A DNA stretch of 64,000 nt, taken from Clostridia bacterium (GTDB lineage Bacteria; Bacillota; Clostridia; Christensenellales; CAG-138). The position numbers and the translations under genes were made by a program. Below the pieces are notes generated by a model that was not told the DNA's origin, searched no databases, and was given only the letters and a program-made list of their open reading frames with translations. The stretch is from the NCBI GenBank assembly GCA_017394835.1, contig JAFPXD010000062.1, positions 24,072-88,071 on the forward strand. The letters are read 5' to 3'. This document shows positions 34,709 through 43,420 of this stretch, one piece after another; position 1 is the stretch's first letter, and the number at the start of each line of letters is the position of its first letter.

Positions 34709-36148
34709 ATGTTCATCGTTGATCACAAGAGCCTCAGGCTTTCTTTTAACGAGTTTTATGAATTTTCGGAAAAGGATCTGCCGCAGTACGGAGAATACTG
34801 CCTTCTGGAGCTGAAAGACGGAGCCTATACCGCGGGAGGCTGGCATCCTTCCGGGGACGACCACGCCGCGGCGGGTTATTTCCTGCGCGGGACCGCGGAT
34901 ACGGTCGATGCGGAGGAGGTGGCAAGATGGCACTCTCTCGATCGCTACGATCTTACGGCATGTCTTGAGGAAGAAGATATCAACTGGATAAACATCGGCC
35001 GCGAGGAGGAAGAGGGCGACCGCAACGTTCAGTTTGAAGGCTTCAAGTCGTTTGCCGACAAAAAGTACCCGAAGGAAGAGCAGTTCTGCCTTCTCATCAT
35101 GAAGGACGGAGGTCTGGCGGCGGGCAGATGGAACAAGTGGAGGGGTGAAGCCGGAGGGTCGTTCATTTACTCTTCGGCGCTGGCGAGCCACAGCTGGGAC
35201 GAGGTGTGGGCTTGGACGCCGCTCAGTATCGACAAGTTCTTTGCGATGGAGCTGGAGCGGGAAAACGAGAAAAAGCGCGAAAAGAGGCTGAACAGGAATC
35301 CTATCGCCGATCCCGAGCTCTTCAAATACGGAACGGATATCGATACGTATTACGAAAAAGCGCTTGAAAAGCTGCGCGGGGAGTTTAGCTGGGCGACCGT
35401 TACGATGATGAGGAAGAAAACCCCGGTGTGGCAGATCGCGCCTCTTCACGGCAAATATGTTTTCGGGCAGATCAGCAAGAACTATTATGACGATTCGGAT
35501 ATCGTGACGCCCTGGACGGAGGGCGCCACTGCGGACGAATTCATCGATTATCTGGTCAGATATACGCACGATACGGTCGAGCGCTCCGATCCGGAAGTGA
35601 AATTCAAGTTCGGCACGGATATAAACGTATATCTCGATAAGGCTTTCGAGAACGTCAAGAAGGATTATCGCTGGATCGATAAAAAGATGCTCGGGAAGAC
35701 CTGGCAGTATGATATCAGAACAGTCGACGGAGACCTGGAATTCGTCAGAAAATGCTGGAACGAAAGCGAGTTTTCGGTGTACGACGTCGAAAGCGCCGAA
35801 CGTTTCATCGAGAGTGTGGAGTACGATTATCAGAACGAGGCGCTTCGGGAAAACAAGACCGTGGGCAGCTACGCCCCCTCGTTCGGACATATCGAGATCC
35901 ACGGCTGGAATCTTGAAAGATACGTTTTCTATAAGCTGAAGTCGGGCGATTACAAGGTGAGCGTAACGGCCGGAGACCGCGTGACCGGCGGCAGCAGGGA
36001 GTTTTTCATTACCCCGTACTGCTTCGAGGCAAAGACCTACGAGGAGTTCCTTGACAGGTATCTTGAGATCGTTCCGGGCTATTCATTCGGGCTCGGCAAG
36101 GAGGAGCTCCTTCCCGACAATGACCTTAAAAAATTCCTTGGGTATTGA
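34709..36148 (+). CDS. Hypothetical protein with two sets of internal repeats
   Basis: A 479-residue soluble acidic protein of unrecognised family. Two duplications are visible. Y-C-L-L-E-L-K-D-G-A-Y-T-A-G-G-W near residues 31-46 recurs as F-C-L-L-I-M-K-D-G-G-L-A-A-G-R-W near 128-143. K-Y-G-T-D-I-D-T-Y-Y-E-K-A-L-E near 210 recurs as K-F-G-T-D-I-N-V-Y-L-D-K-A-F-E near 300. No signal peptide, membrane segment or catalytic motif. ATG 34709 follows GAGGTGAGG and promoter module C. Confidence 0.75.
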   Translation: MFIVDHKSLRLSFNEFYEFSEKDLPQYGEYCLLELKDGAYTAGGWHPSGDDHAAAGYFLRGTADTVDAEEVARWHSLDRYDLTACLEEEDINWINIGREEEEGDRNVQFEGFKSFADKKYPKEEQFCLLIMKDGGLAAGRWNKWRGEAGGSFIYSSALASHSWDEVWAWTPLSIDKFFAMELERENEKKREKRLNRNPIADPELFKYGTDIDTYYEKALEKLRGEFSWATVTMMRKKTPVWQIAPLHGKYVFGQISKNYYDDSDIVTPWTEGATADEFIDYLVRYTHDTVERSDPEVKFKFGTDINVYLDKAFENVKKDYRWIDKKMLGKTWQYDIRTVDGDLEFVRKCWNESEFSVYDVESAERFIESVEYDYQNEALRENKTVGSYAPSFGHIEIHGWNLERYVFYKLKSGDYKVSVTAGDRVTGGSREFFITPYCFEAKTYEEFLDRYLEIVPGYSFGLGKEELLPDNDLKKFLGY

Positions 36149-36218
36149 AGCCTTAAGACGACGCCGCGGGAAAAGAAAAGTTGAGTTCATAATATGAAGT
36201 CCAAAAGGATGTGAAGAC

Positions 36219-36986
36219 ATGCCCGTTATTCAATTATTGCTTTCTCTGATCGTGCTGGGGATCCTGTATTTCAGAATGATCCGCAGAGAGATCCCCGGCC
36301 CGATCGCAAAAATCCAGGCCGCAGTTCCGGTCGTTCTGGGCGTGGTCTCTGTGATCCTTTCTTTTCTGATGTTCCTCGCCTTAGGCTATTTGCTCGATAA
36401 AGCCGGTTTTTCCGTGCGGCGTCTTCCCGCCCTTCTCCATTCTATATGCTCGGCCTTTATCGCGGCCGGTCTGCCGGAGGAGATCGCAAAGCTCTTGATG
36501 ATCCTGCTGACCCTGCTGATATTCCGCCGCAGGATCCGGAACGTCTATGAATACATACTGATCGGCGCTGCCGTCGGCTTTGGATTTACGCTTCTGGAGG
36601 AATTCGTTTACGGCTCCCAGGCGGGGATCATAGCGATCGTAAGACTGGCCACCGTTGCGAGCCACATGGTGTTCGGGATCATCATGGCGAAGCACCTTGG
36701 AACGGCAAAGCACAACAGAATAAAGGGAAGCGGACCGGTAACGCGGGAATACGCGCTGGCCTTGCTTGTTCCCATATTGCTCCACACCTTGTTTGACGCC
36801 GGCACGGGTGCCAACGCCTATTTGAGCAGCGGCAATGAAGATGATGAACTGATCGGCATCGCGTTCGGCCTGGCCGTTGCGGTCGTCCTGTTCATTGTGC
36901 AGATCGTCGTGCTGGTCAGACTGAAAAAGAATACGGAGAAATACTGCGGGATGGCAATAAGCAGCCCGAATAAGCAGGACGCATAA
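36219..36986 (+). CDS. PrsW-family intramembrane metalloprotease
   Basis: A 255-residue polytopic membrane protein with about seven helices. PrsW motifs: G-L-P-E87-E88-I-A-K91, then G-F-T-L-L-E127-E128-F, S-H149-M-V-F-G and L-L-H189-T-L-F-D193. In Bacillus subtilis PrsW performs site-1 cleavage of the anti-sigma factor RsiW. Whether this copy acts on the beta-propeller protein 2.5 kb upstream is open. ATG 36219; monocistronic by spacing. Confidence 0.88.
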   Translation: MPVIQLLLSLIVLGILYFRMIRREIPGPIAKIQAAVPVVLGVVSVILSFLMFLALGYLLDKAGFSVRRLPALLHSICSAFIAAGLPEEIAKLLMILLTLLIFRRRIRNVYEYILIGAAVGFGFTLLEEFVYGSQAGIIAIVRLATVASHMVFGIIMAKHLGTAKHNRIKGSGPVTREYALALLVPILLHTLFDAGTGANAYLSSGNEDDELIGIAFGLAVAVVLFIVQIVVLVRLKKNTEKYCGMAISSPNKQDA

Positions 36987-36988
36987 AA

Positions 36989-37156
36989 GGGGCCGCTGCA
37001 CATCCCTCGCTGACGACCGTTTCCATTCAGAGCGTCGAGATAGGCAAGCTTTCGGCAGACGTGCTCAACAACAGGATAATGAATCCGAACAGCCCCTACA
37101 GGCGCGTGTTCTCGGTCTCAACCCCGGTATTCGCCGAAAGCACAAACAGGAAATGA
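36989..37156 (+). pseudogene. C-terminal remnant of a LacI-type regulator
   Basis: From about 36989 a frame reads H-P-S-L-T-T-V-S-I-Q-S-V-E-I-G-K-L-S-A-D and L-N-N-R-I-M-N-P, ending at 37156. This is the characteristic tail of LacI/GalR effector domains. The DNA-binding domain and most of the sugar-binding domain are absent, and the fragment abuts the PrsW stop. Confidence 0.65.
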
Positions 37157-37195
37157 CAGGCGGGCTCAAAAGACGTACTTTCTCAAGCCTCACGT

Positions 37196-37226
37196 GGAGC
37201 GAAGGGTTTTCTCTTCGCTCCCTTTT
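37196..37226 (+). terminator. Intrinsic terminator
   Basis: GGAGCGAAG (37196-37204) and CTTCGCTCC (37213-37221) pair perfectly, then CTTTTC. It probably belonged to the lost LacI-type gene. Confidence 0.8.
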
Positions 37227-37287
37227 CAGATAAGAAGCGGGCCGTATGTCCCGAAAGACCAGACCGATATTACCCGGAGGAAACCCT

Positions 37288-39237
37288 ATGTCCGTATCCG
37301 AATCTTCCGGCATGGCGGAATACATAAAAGCCAACCGTCTTGCACTGAAAGAAAAAAAGGCCCTTGAGGCCCGCGGGCTCTGCCCCAACCCCGCCGTGCT
37401 CGACGCCCTGTTCCCCGAGGCGGCGCACCTTTCCGGCGTGGATCTGCCCGTGATCGAAATACCCGCCGACCGTATCGCAGGCGCAGTCTCGGCGGGCAGG
37501 GTGAGCGCGTTTTCCGCTTCGTTCCTGCCGCTGCCCGAGCCCAATACCGAGTTCGGCTCGAAATGGATCGCGCTGTGCGAGGCGCATCTTTCCGACACGG
37601 GCATACGCGAGCCGGTCGACTGCGTCGAATACTTGGGCAGCTTCTACGTGAAGGAGGGCAACAAGCGCGTGAGCGTGCTCAGGTATTTCGGCGCGGTAAG
37701 GATCTCGGCAAGGGTGAGAAGGCTGCTGCCGCCGCGCACGGGCGCGCCCCGAACGGAGGCGTATTACGAGTTCCTCGATTTTTACGGGCAGACCGGGATA
37801 TACGACATACAGTTCACAAGGCCCGGCGAATACGCGCGCCTTGCGGCTGCCCTGGGGAAAAAGCCGGACGCGGAATGGACCGAAAGGGAGAGCAGGCAGC
37901 TTGCTTCCGTATTCCACGGCTTCAAGGAAGCGTTCGCCTCGCTCACGGAAAACGACCGGACGGCGGACGCGGAGGACGCGTTCATGCTGTTTTTGAAGGC
38001 CTACTCCTATGAGCAGCTTGCCGATATGTCCCCGCAGGAGCTTAAAAAAGCGCTCGCGGCCATTTGGAACGACGTAAAGACCTCCTCCGAGCCGGAGAGC
38101 CTCACAGTAAAAACGGCGGCGGAGGACGGCGAGAAGAAGGGCGTCATATCGAAGCTCATATCCATACTGCCGAAGCATCTCGATATCGCGTTCATCTATC
38201 AGGGCGACGCGCAGAGCAGCGCGTGGACGCGCGGCCATGCGGAGGGCGCCGCTTATCTTAAAAACGCGCTCGCGGGGAGCGTGACCGTTAAGGAATACTG
38301 CCATGCGGACACGCCGGAGGACGCGGACGCCGTTATAGCCGAGGCCGTGCGGGAAGGCTCCGACCTCGTTTTCACCACCACTCCCCCGCTGCTCGGCACC
38401 TCGCTCAAGGCGGCGGTCAAATACCCGAAGACCGCCTTCTACAACTGCTCCGCCTGCCAGCCGCTTTCAAGCATCAAAAGCTATTACTGCCGCACCTACG
38501 AGGGCAAATTCATAACGGGCGTTATCGCGGGCGCTTTGGCGGAAAACGATCTCGTGGGCTATATAGGCTCCTACCCGATAATGGGCGTGCCCGCTTCGAT
38601 AAACGCGTTCGCTCTCGGAGTCGGCATGACAAATCCGAGGGCAAAAATACTGCTCGAGTGGAGCTGTACGGAGATCGACTGCGTGAAGAAGCTGCGCGGC
38701 AGGGGCGTTCGGGTGATATCGAACCGCGATATCCCCACCCCCGACGCGAGCTATCTCAGTCACGGCTATTACGGCACCTTTGTTTTGGACGAAAACGGAG
38801 AGCCCCTGCCCGCGGCCTCGCCCGTATGGATGTGGGGCAGGCTTTATGAAAGCATAGTGCGCCAGATACTCTCCGGCGCCGCCGATAAAAAGGAGCTTGC
38901 CGTAAACTACTGGCTCGGGATGGATTCCGGCGTCATCGACGCCGCGGTATCGGAGAACGTGCCGGAGGGCGTGAGAAGGCTTGCCGGCATCCTTGCGGAA
39001 AGGCTCCGCGCGGGTAAGCTCGACATATTCGCCCAAAGGCTCGCCGCGCAGGACGGAAGCCTTATTTCGGACGGAGCCGCCCCGCTCACCTCGCTGGAGA
39101 TACTGAAGATGGATAAGCTCGCGGCTTCCGTAGAGGGGCATATCCCCGGATACGACGAGCTGCTCCCCCTCTCCCGCCCGCTCGTGCGCTCGCTCGGGAT
39201 CTACAGGGAAAAGCTGCCGCCCGAGCTTCGGGAGTGA
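37288..39237 (+). CDS. PnrA/BMP-like ligand-binding protein with ParB-like N-terminal part
   Basis: A 649-residue protein. The C-terminal ~360 residues match the basic membrane protein/PnrA periplasmic-binding fold (I-A-F-I-Y-Q-G-D-A near 300, G-S-D-L-V-F-T-T-T-P near 350, V-G-Y-I-G-S-Y-P-I-M-G near 425). The N-terminal 270 residues include F-Y-V-K-E-G-N-K-R-V-S-V-L-R-Y-F-G, a ParB/sulfiredoxin-like signature. No signal peptide or lipobox, unlike classic BMP transporters' binding proteins, so it should be cytoplasmic and may sense nucleosides or similar ligands. ATG 37288 follows CCCGGAGG. Confidence 0.8.
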   Translation: MSVSESSGMAEYIKANRLALKEKKALEARGLCPNPAVLDALFPEAAHLSGVDLPVIEIPADRIAGAVSAGRVSAFSASFLPLPEPNTEFGSKWIALCEAHLSDTGIREPVDCVEYLGSFYVKEGNKRVSVLRYFGAVRISARVRRLLPPRTGAPRTEAYYEFLDFYGQTGIYDIQFTRPGEYARLAAALGKKPDAEWTERESRQLASVFHGFKEAFASLTENDRTADAEDAFMLFLKAYSYEQLADMSPQELKKALAAIWNDVKTSSEPESLTVKTAAEDGEKKGVISKLISILPKHLDIAFIYQGDAQSSAWTRGHAEGAAYLKNALAGSVTVKEYCHADTPEDADAVIAEAVREGSDLVFTTTPPLLGTSLKAAVKYPKTAFYNCSACQPLSSIKSYYCRTYEGKFITGVIAGALAENDLVGYIGSYPIMGVPASINAFALGVGMTNPRAKILLEWSCTEIDCVKKLRGRGVRVISNRDIPTPDASYLSHGYYGTFVLDENGEPLPAASPVWMWGRLYESIVRQILSGAADKKELAVNYWLGMDSGVIDAAVSENVPEGVRRLAGILAERLRAGKLDIFAQRLAAQDGSLISDGAAPLTSLEILKMDKLAASVEGHIPGYDELLPLSRPLVRSLGIYREKLPPELRE

Positions 39238-39245
39238 CCGATCTT

Positions 39246-39604
39246 ATGAAAATACTTGCCGTTTCCGATCACGAAGCTCCCGCTCTCTGGGATCACTACA
39301 TCCCCGGCAGGCTCGACAGCTACGACTTGATCCTTGCCTGCGGAGACTTGAAGGCGGAGTATCTCACCTTTCTCGTCACCATGAGCCATGCGCGCCTCCT
39401 GTACGTGCACGGGAATCACGACGGCGGTTATGCCCTGCGCCCGCCGGAGGGCTGCGACGATATCGACGGCAGGCTCGTCGTGTATAACGGCGTGCGCATA
39501 CTCGGCCTCGGCGGCTGCCTTTGGTACCGCGAGGGACCGCATCAATACACCGAAAAGCAGATGCGGCGGCGGATCCGGCGCCTGAAGCGTTCCATAAGGC
39601 GTGT
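39246..39604 (+). pseudogene. Metallophosphoesterase, N-terminal part only
   Basis: Starts M-K-I-L-A-V-S-D-H-E and has L-I-L-A-C-G-D-L and Y-V-H-G-N-H-D, the first metal-binding motifs of calcineurin-like phosphoesterases, followed by G-L-G-G-C-L-W-Y. The second-half motifs (GHxH) are missing: near 39600 the sequence jumps into an ABC transporter gene and the frame runs on into nonsense to 39641. Broken by a deletion or a misjoin. Confidence 0.82.
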
Positions 39605-39919
39605 GGGCGTCAGCGCATCTCGATCGCCCGTGCGCTCTTAAAAGACGCGTCGATCGTGCTTTTAGACGAGGCGACGGCTTCGCTTGACGTGGAAAACGAA
39701 ACCAAGGTGCAGGGCGCGCTTTCGCATCTGCTCGCGGGCAAGACCGTTCTTGTCATCGCCCACCGTATGCGCACCGTCGAGGCGGCGGACAAGATCGTCG
39801 TGCTGAAGGACGGTAAAGTCGCGGAAGAGGGTTCGCCGAAAGAGCTTTACGAAAACGAGGACGGCATTTTCCGCCGCATGGCGGATCTCCAGTCCGCAAG
39901 CGCCTCGTGGAGCGTGTAA
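39605..39919 (+). pseudogene. ABC transporter ATPase, C-terminal part only
   Basis: Picks up inside the signature motif (G-R-Q-R-I-S-I-A-R-A-L-L-K), then Walker B S-I-V-L-L-D-E-A-T-A-S-L-D, the switch histidine in V-I-A-H-R-M and an ordinary end. The membrane domain and Walker A are absent. It is likely the tail of an exporter-type (MsbA/LagD-like) ABC protein fused by deletion to the phosphoesterase fragment. Confidence 0.85.
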
Positions 39920-39963
39920 CGATCCGGGACTGTTAATTCAATAAACTGCGGAGGATTTGTAAA

Positions 39964-40215
39964 TTGGAAAAGATCACGGTAAAGATCGAAGGCATGATGT
40001 GCGGCATGTGCGAGGCGCATATTCAGGACACGATAAGGACTGCGTTCCCTTCCGCGAAGAAGGTTAAGGCCTCAAGGGCGCGCGGAGAAGCGACTTTCCT
40101 AATAGAAGGCGGCTTCGACGAAGCAAAGCTCAAAAAAGCCGTGGAGGACACGGGCTATACCTTTGTTTCCGTAACTTCGGAGGAATACAAAAAGCGCGGG
40201 CTGTTCGGGATGTAA
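39964..40215 (+). CDS. Heavy-metal-associated (HMA) domain protein, CopZ-like
   Basis: An 83-residue single-domain metallochaperone-type protein. G-M-M-C-G-M-C-E-A-H-I at residues 10-20 is the M-x-C-x-x-C metal-binding loop. TTG start at 39964 after CGGAGG. The C-terminal extension (S-E-E-Y-K-K-R-G-L-F-G-M) goes beyond classical CopZ. No copper ATPase or regulator is adjacent; the ABC fragment upstream hints that its partner was lost. Confidence 0.87.
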   Translation: MEKITVKIEGMMCGMCEAHIQDTIRTAFPSAKKVKASRARGEATFLIEGGFDEAKLKKAVEDTGYTFVSVTSEEYKKRGLFGM

Positions 40216-40265
40216 TAATGGCAAGGAAGGATTCCGATAATCAAAAGAAGTTTCGGTTCCAAATA

Positions 40266-40293
40266 CGGCGGGCGGAGGTTCCTCCGCCCGCCG
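40266..40293. terminator. GC-rich hairpin between convergent genes
   Basis: CGGCGGGCGGAGG (40266-40278) and CCTCCGCCCGCCG (40281-40293) are perfectly complementary with a TT turn. It has no U tract on either side but is well placed to end both converging transcripts. Confidence 0.55.
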
Positions 40294-40312
40294 AAGGGCT
40301 TTCAAGCCGGGA

Positions 40313-42295
40313 TCACAGATCGCCCATGCCGAGCGCATAGCGGAACACCATGAGCGCGTCGGCGGCGTCGACGAGTCCGTCGCCCGTCACGTCGGCGTTA
40401 TCGAACGCGGGCAGGGAATCCTCGAGCCCGAGCGCGTAACGGAATATGAGCAGCGCGTCCACCGAATCCACAGCGCCGCTGCCGTTCGCGTCGCCGGGGA
40501 GCCCGGGCAGAGCGTCCCCGCTGTAGCTCACGTTGTCAACGTATCCGCAGTCGTCAAGGGCGTGGACGCTGGCGTCCTTCTTGTAGCGCCACTCAAAGGT
40601 GTAGGTGCCGCTGCTCGGGGCGGTGAAAACCTTGGTCTCCCAATCCGGAGCGCCGGAGATCTGGCTGCCCTGGAGCTGATTGTTCACATAGAAGCCGAGC
40701 TTATCGTAGTTTTCGCTCGATACCTTCCAATCGAAGGTAAGGGTCTCGCCCGCCTCCATATCGAGGACGAGCTTGAGCGTAGAGGTCGAATTGTTGACCC
40801 CCTTGTTGCCGGACTTTGCCGCGAGCCTGCCCTCGACAAGCACCGTCTGCCAGGGCGTGCCCGAGGAGGTGAATGCAAGGCTCCCGCCCTCGACGTTAAG
40901 CGCATCGCTTATGGGCGGCAGGGGTATTATGTTGACGGAGCAGTATGCGCGGCCGGCGTTCGCGCCGTTTACAAGCACGTCGCAGAAGACCCTTGTCGAG
41001 CCTATCGTCTCGCCCGTTATGCGGACAACGTTGTCATTGCCTATGACCGTCGCCGTGCTCTCGTTTTCGCTGTGCCATACGAGATCGTAGTTGTTGGCGT
41101 TTTCGGGCACGCGCTCAAAGCGCACGGCGGAGGAGGTGCCCACATAGATATCGATGTCGGAGGGGGCAAGGCTGTAGCTCTGAAGCTCAACGGGATCGAC
41201 CTCCGCGCCGAAGAGCTTCCAGTCGCAGTGAACGGTCTGGTGACTGTCGGGATTGGAGGGATAGGGATCGACGGGACTCATCACAATGGGGTAAGCCGCA
41301 CCGCTCGAGGAGCTCATGAGGGGGTCCCAGTTGCCGAGCTCCGCCGTCATTGCGTTGAAAGCCTCCGCGACGGTCGTGTCGTTATACTTCATGTTGTTCC
41401 AGAAATGCGTTTCGTAGCGGTATTCGCCGCCGAAGGTCACGGTCTGGGAATAGCCGTAAACACAGCCCGCGCCCGCGCGCAGCAGCGCCGCGCCCGTCTC
41501 GCCGTGATTGCTCCTTATCATGCCCTCACAGAAGGCCATCCAAACTATGCTGTTGGGCAGACTGCGGGCAACGTGATGCTCGATGTATCTTCCGTCAATA
41601 TAAGCGGAATTGCTGCCGGAGCTGGAGGCCCAGCCGTTCTGATAATCCTCGGAGGTGATGCCCGCGTCCGTCGTCAGCGCAAGATACCCGTCCGCGCCGT
41701 GCGAATCCATGAGCACAACGCCCGCGTCGGGCATTGCCGCCGCTATGTTGGGCCCGGTCGCGTTGGAGGTGGAGAGGATAGTGCACCTGCCGCCCGTCGC
41801 CTCGGCTATGGAAGCGGCTTCATTGGGATACTGATTGGTGAAGTTTGCGTCCTGCCCGTAAAACGGCCCTATGAGCAGAACGTTCAGCTCCTCCGCGCCG
41901 TTCATCGCCGCGAAGGCCTCCGTGATATCGGCGAGCAGCTCGTGATCGACAGCGGATACGTGCGGCGTATTGCGGTTTTTATAGTTGTAATTGCAGAGCA
42001 TCCCGCTGACTCTGAACGTGAAGCCGTCTTTGCGGATGGAGCTCACGCTCCCCGCGTCCACGAGCGGGCTCGATACGGCGGCGCTGCGGACGGCTTCCGT
42101 GACCTCGCCTTTGTCGGCGCCGGAGCTCATGCGCTCGCTCTCGACCGCGTCAAGCTCATACCAGACCTTGTCGAGCAGGCCGAGCATGGCCTTTTCACGC
42201 GCAGAGTCGGCGATCCCCTTCGCAAGCCCCGAAGGCGCCGTCAGCACAAGCAGAAGAACGGTCAAAAGGATACAGATAATGCGTTTTGTTTTCAT
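40313..42295 (-). CDS. Secreted clan-CD (gingipain/caspase-like) peptidase with dockerin
   Basis: A 660-residue exported protein. Signal peptide 1-25; caspase-fold region about 85-350 with catalytic-type H199 (L-M-D-S-H-G) and C256 (W-M-A-F-C-E-G), as in C25/C11-like peptidases; a Big_2-like immunoglobulin domain (about 385-460); a beta-sandwich, MAM- or CBM-like domain (about 465-595); and a C-terminal type I dockerin with two Ca-binding repeats (D-A-N-G-S-G-A-V-D-S-V-D and D-V-T-G-D-G-L-V-D-A-A-D). It should be secreted and docked on a cohesin. No cohesin is encoded here. Confidence 0.82.
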   Translation of the reverse strand: MKTKRIICILLTVLLLVLTAPSGLAKGIADSAREKAMLGLLDKVWYELDAVESERMSSGADKGEVTEAVRSAAVSSPLVDAGSVSSIRKDGFTFRVSGMLCNYNYKNRNTPHVSAVDHELLADITEAFAAMNGAEELNVLLIGPFYGQDANFTNQYPNEAASIAEATGGRCTILSTSNATGPNIAAAMPDAGVVLMDSHGADGYLALTTDAGITSEDYQNGWASSSGSNSAYIDGRYIEHHVARSLPNSIVWMAFCEGMIRSNHGETGAALLRAGAGCVYGYSQTVTFGGEYRYETHFWNNMKYNDTTVAEAFNAMTAELGNWDPLMSSSSGAAYPIVMSPVDPYPSNPDSHQTVHCDWKLFGAEVDPVELQSYSLAPSDIDIYVGTSSAVRFERVPENANNYDLVWHSENESTATVIGNDNVVRITGETIGSTRVFCDVLVNGANAGRAYCSVNIIPLPPISDALNVEGGSLAFTSSGTPWQTVLVEGRLAAKSGNKGVNNSTSTLKLVLDMEAGETLTFDWKVSSENYDKLGFYVNNQLQGSQISGAPDWETKVFTAPSSGTYTFEWRYKKDASVHALDDCGYVDNVSYSGDALPGLPGDANGSGAVDSVDALLIFRYALGLEDSLPAFDNADVTGDGLVDAADALMVFRYALGMGDL

Positions 42296-42658
42296 TGCGA
42301 GACACCTCCCGAAACGGAAAAAACCGTTTGATTTTATATATTCTCATACGGATAGTTTAGCACACAACCGATGCCCTGTCAAGATTTGCGCCGCGGTGCA
42401 GCCCGCGCGCGGTGTTTTGGTACAATAGATAGGTAACAGAAAATGATACAAAAAGGGGATCTCAGCCACGCTTCATTCACGGTCTATATCGAAGCCGTGA
42501 ACGAGGTATTCCGGAAGCGTGCGGACTGCGGCCGTCCGTAAAGCCGGCAGCGAAAAGGGTCTTTCAAAACAGCGTATAACGGAACGAAACTGCGCGATTT
42601 ACGAAAAGCTCACGAAGGCTTTCGTATGGATCGCCGCAGTTTTTTGCCTTTTTGGCCG
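42296..42658. other. Intergenic stretch with gene relic and hairpin
   Basis: About 360 bases without a solid gene. ATG 42443 opens a 32-codon frame (S-F-T-V-Y-I-E-A-V-N-E-V-F-R-K-R) ending at 42541 that looks like a truncated gene, with TACAAT at 42420-42425 upstream. AACTGCG (42590s) pairs with CGCAGTTTTTT near 42637-42648 as a possible terminator around an inner CGAAAG-CTTTCG hairpin. Confidence 0.35.
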
Positions 42659-42687
42659 TTGAAACGGGAGTAAAAACCCGATATAAT
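42659..42687 (+). promoter_or_regulatory. Promoter of the two-component operon
   Basis: -35 TTGAAA (42659-42664), a 17-base spacer and -10 TATAAT (42682-42687). The spacer contains CGGG-AGTAAAAA-CCCG, a short inverted repeat that may be an operator. Confidence 0.7.
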
Positions 42688-42721
42688 AATACCCGGAAAA
42701 AGCTCATGGAGGAGCGGCGGT

Positions 42722-43420
42722 ATGAGTCCCGAAAAGAAACGCATCTATATAGCGGACGATGATGAAAGCATAAGGCAGGTCATAAGGACCTTCCTCAAAA
42801 ACGACGGCTATCTGACAGAGGACTTCCCCACGGGGGACGCCCTTTACGAAAGGTTTGAAGCCGAGCCCTGCGATCTTGTGATACTGGACGTAATGATGCC
42901 CGGTTCGGACGGCTTTGCGATCCTCACGAAGCTCCGTAAGATCAGTACGGTCCCCGTGATAATGCTGACGGCAAGGGATTCGGAAAACGATCTTGCCATG
43001 GGTCTGGGCCTCGGCAGCGACGATTACATCACGAAGCCCTTTTCCGCAATGGCGCTGCTCATGCGCGTACGGGCGATATTCAGAAGGATCGAATTCGAAA
43101 GCGCGAAATTCAGACCCGTTCAAAGCGAAACGCGCTTCGGAAGGCTGAACCTCGACGAAGCCTCCCGCTCTGTACTGCTCGATAAGGAGCCCCTGCCCCT
43201 CACCCCCACGGAATACGGCGTGCTGCGCGACCTCATGCTGCACCCGGGCGAGGCGGTCTCACGCGAGGAGCTGCTGAACCGCATCTGGGGCTTTGAATCC
43301 GCAGTGGAAACTCGCGCGACGGACGATACCGTAAGGAGGCTCCGCCAAAAGCTGGAAGGGAGCGGCGTAAGGATCGCGGCGGTCTGGGGCTACGGCTTCC
43401 GCCTTGAGGAAGACAAATGA
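42722..43420 (+). CDS. OmpR/PhoB-type response regulator
   Basis: A 232-residue regulator with a receiver domain (acidic pocket D12-D13-D14, phosphoacceptor D56 in L-V-I-L-D-V-M-M-P-G, K in Y-I-T-K-P-F) and a winged-helix output domain (about 135-230, L-T-P-T-E-Y-G-V-L, D-D-T-V-R-R-L-R-Q-K-L). ATG 42722 follows GGAGG-rich sequence. It overlaps the kinase gene by four bases. Targets may include the downstream envelope genes. Confidence 0.95.
   Translation: MSPEKKRIYIADDDESIRQVIRTFLKNDGYLTEDFPTGDALYERFEAEPCDLVILDVMMPGSDGFAILTKLRKISTVPVIMLTARDSENDLAMGLGLGSDDYITKPFSAMALLMRVRAIFRRIEFESAKFRPVQSETRFGRLNLDEASRSVLLDKEPLPLTPTEYGVLRDLMLHPGEAVSREELLNRIWGFESAVETRATDDTVRRLRQKLEGSGVRIAAVWGYGFRLEEDK

Noticed and set aside
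34323..36148. A RiPP biosynthetic cluster formed by the 41-residue peptide and the downstream orphan
   Set aside because: A strong terminator and a separate promoter lie between them, and the orphan shows no radical-SAM, LanM, YcaO or transporter motifs.
40562..42331. A 589-codon plus-strand open frame opposite the dockerin peptidase
   Set aside because: The minus-strand protein has signal peptide, catalytic motifs and dockerin; the plus-strand translation is low-complexity and shows no domain.
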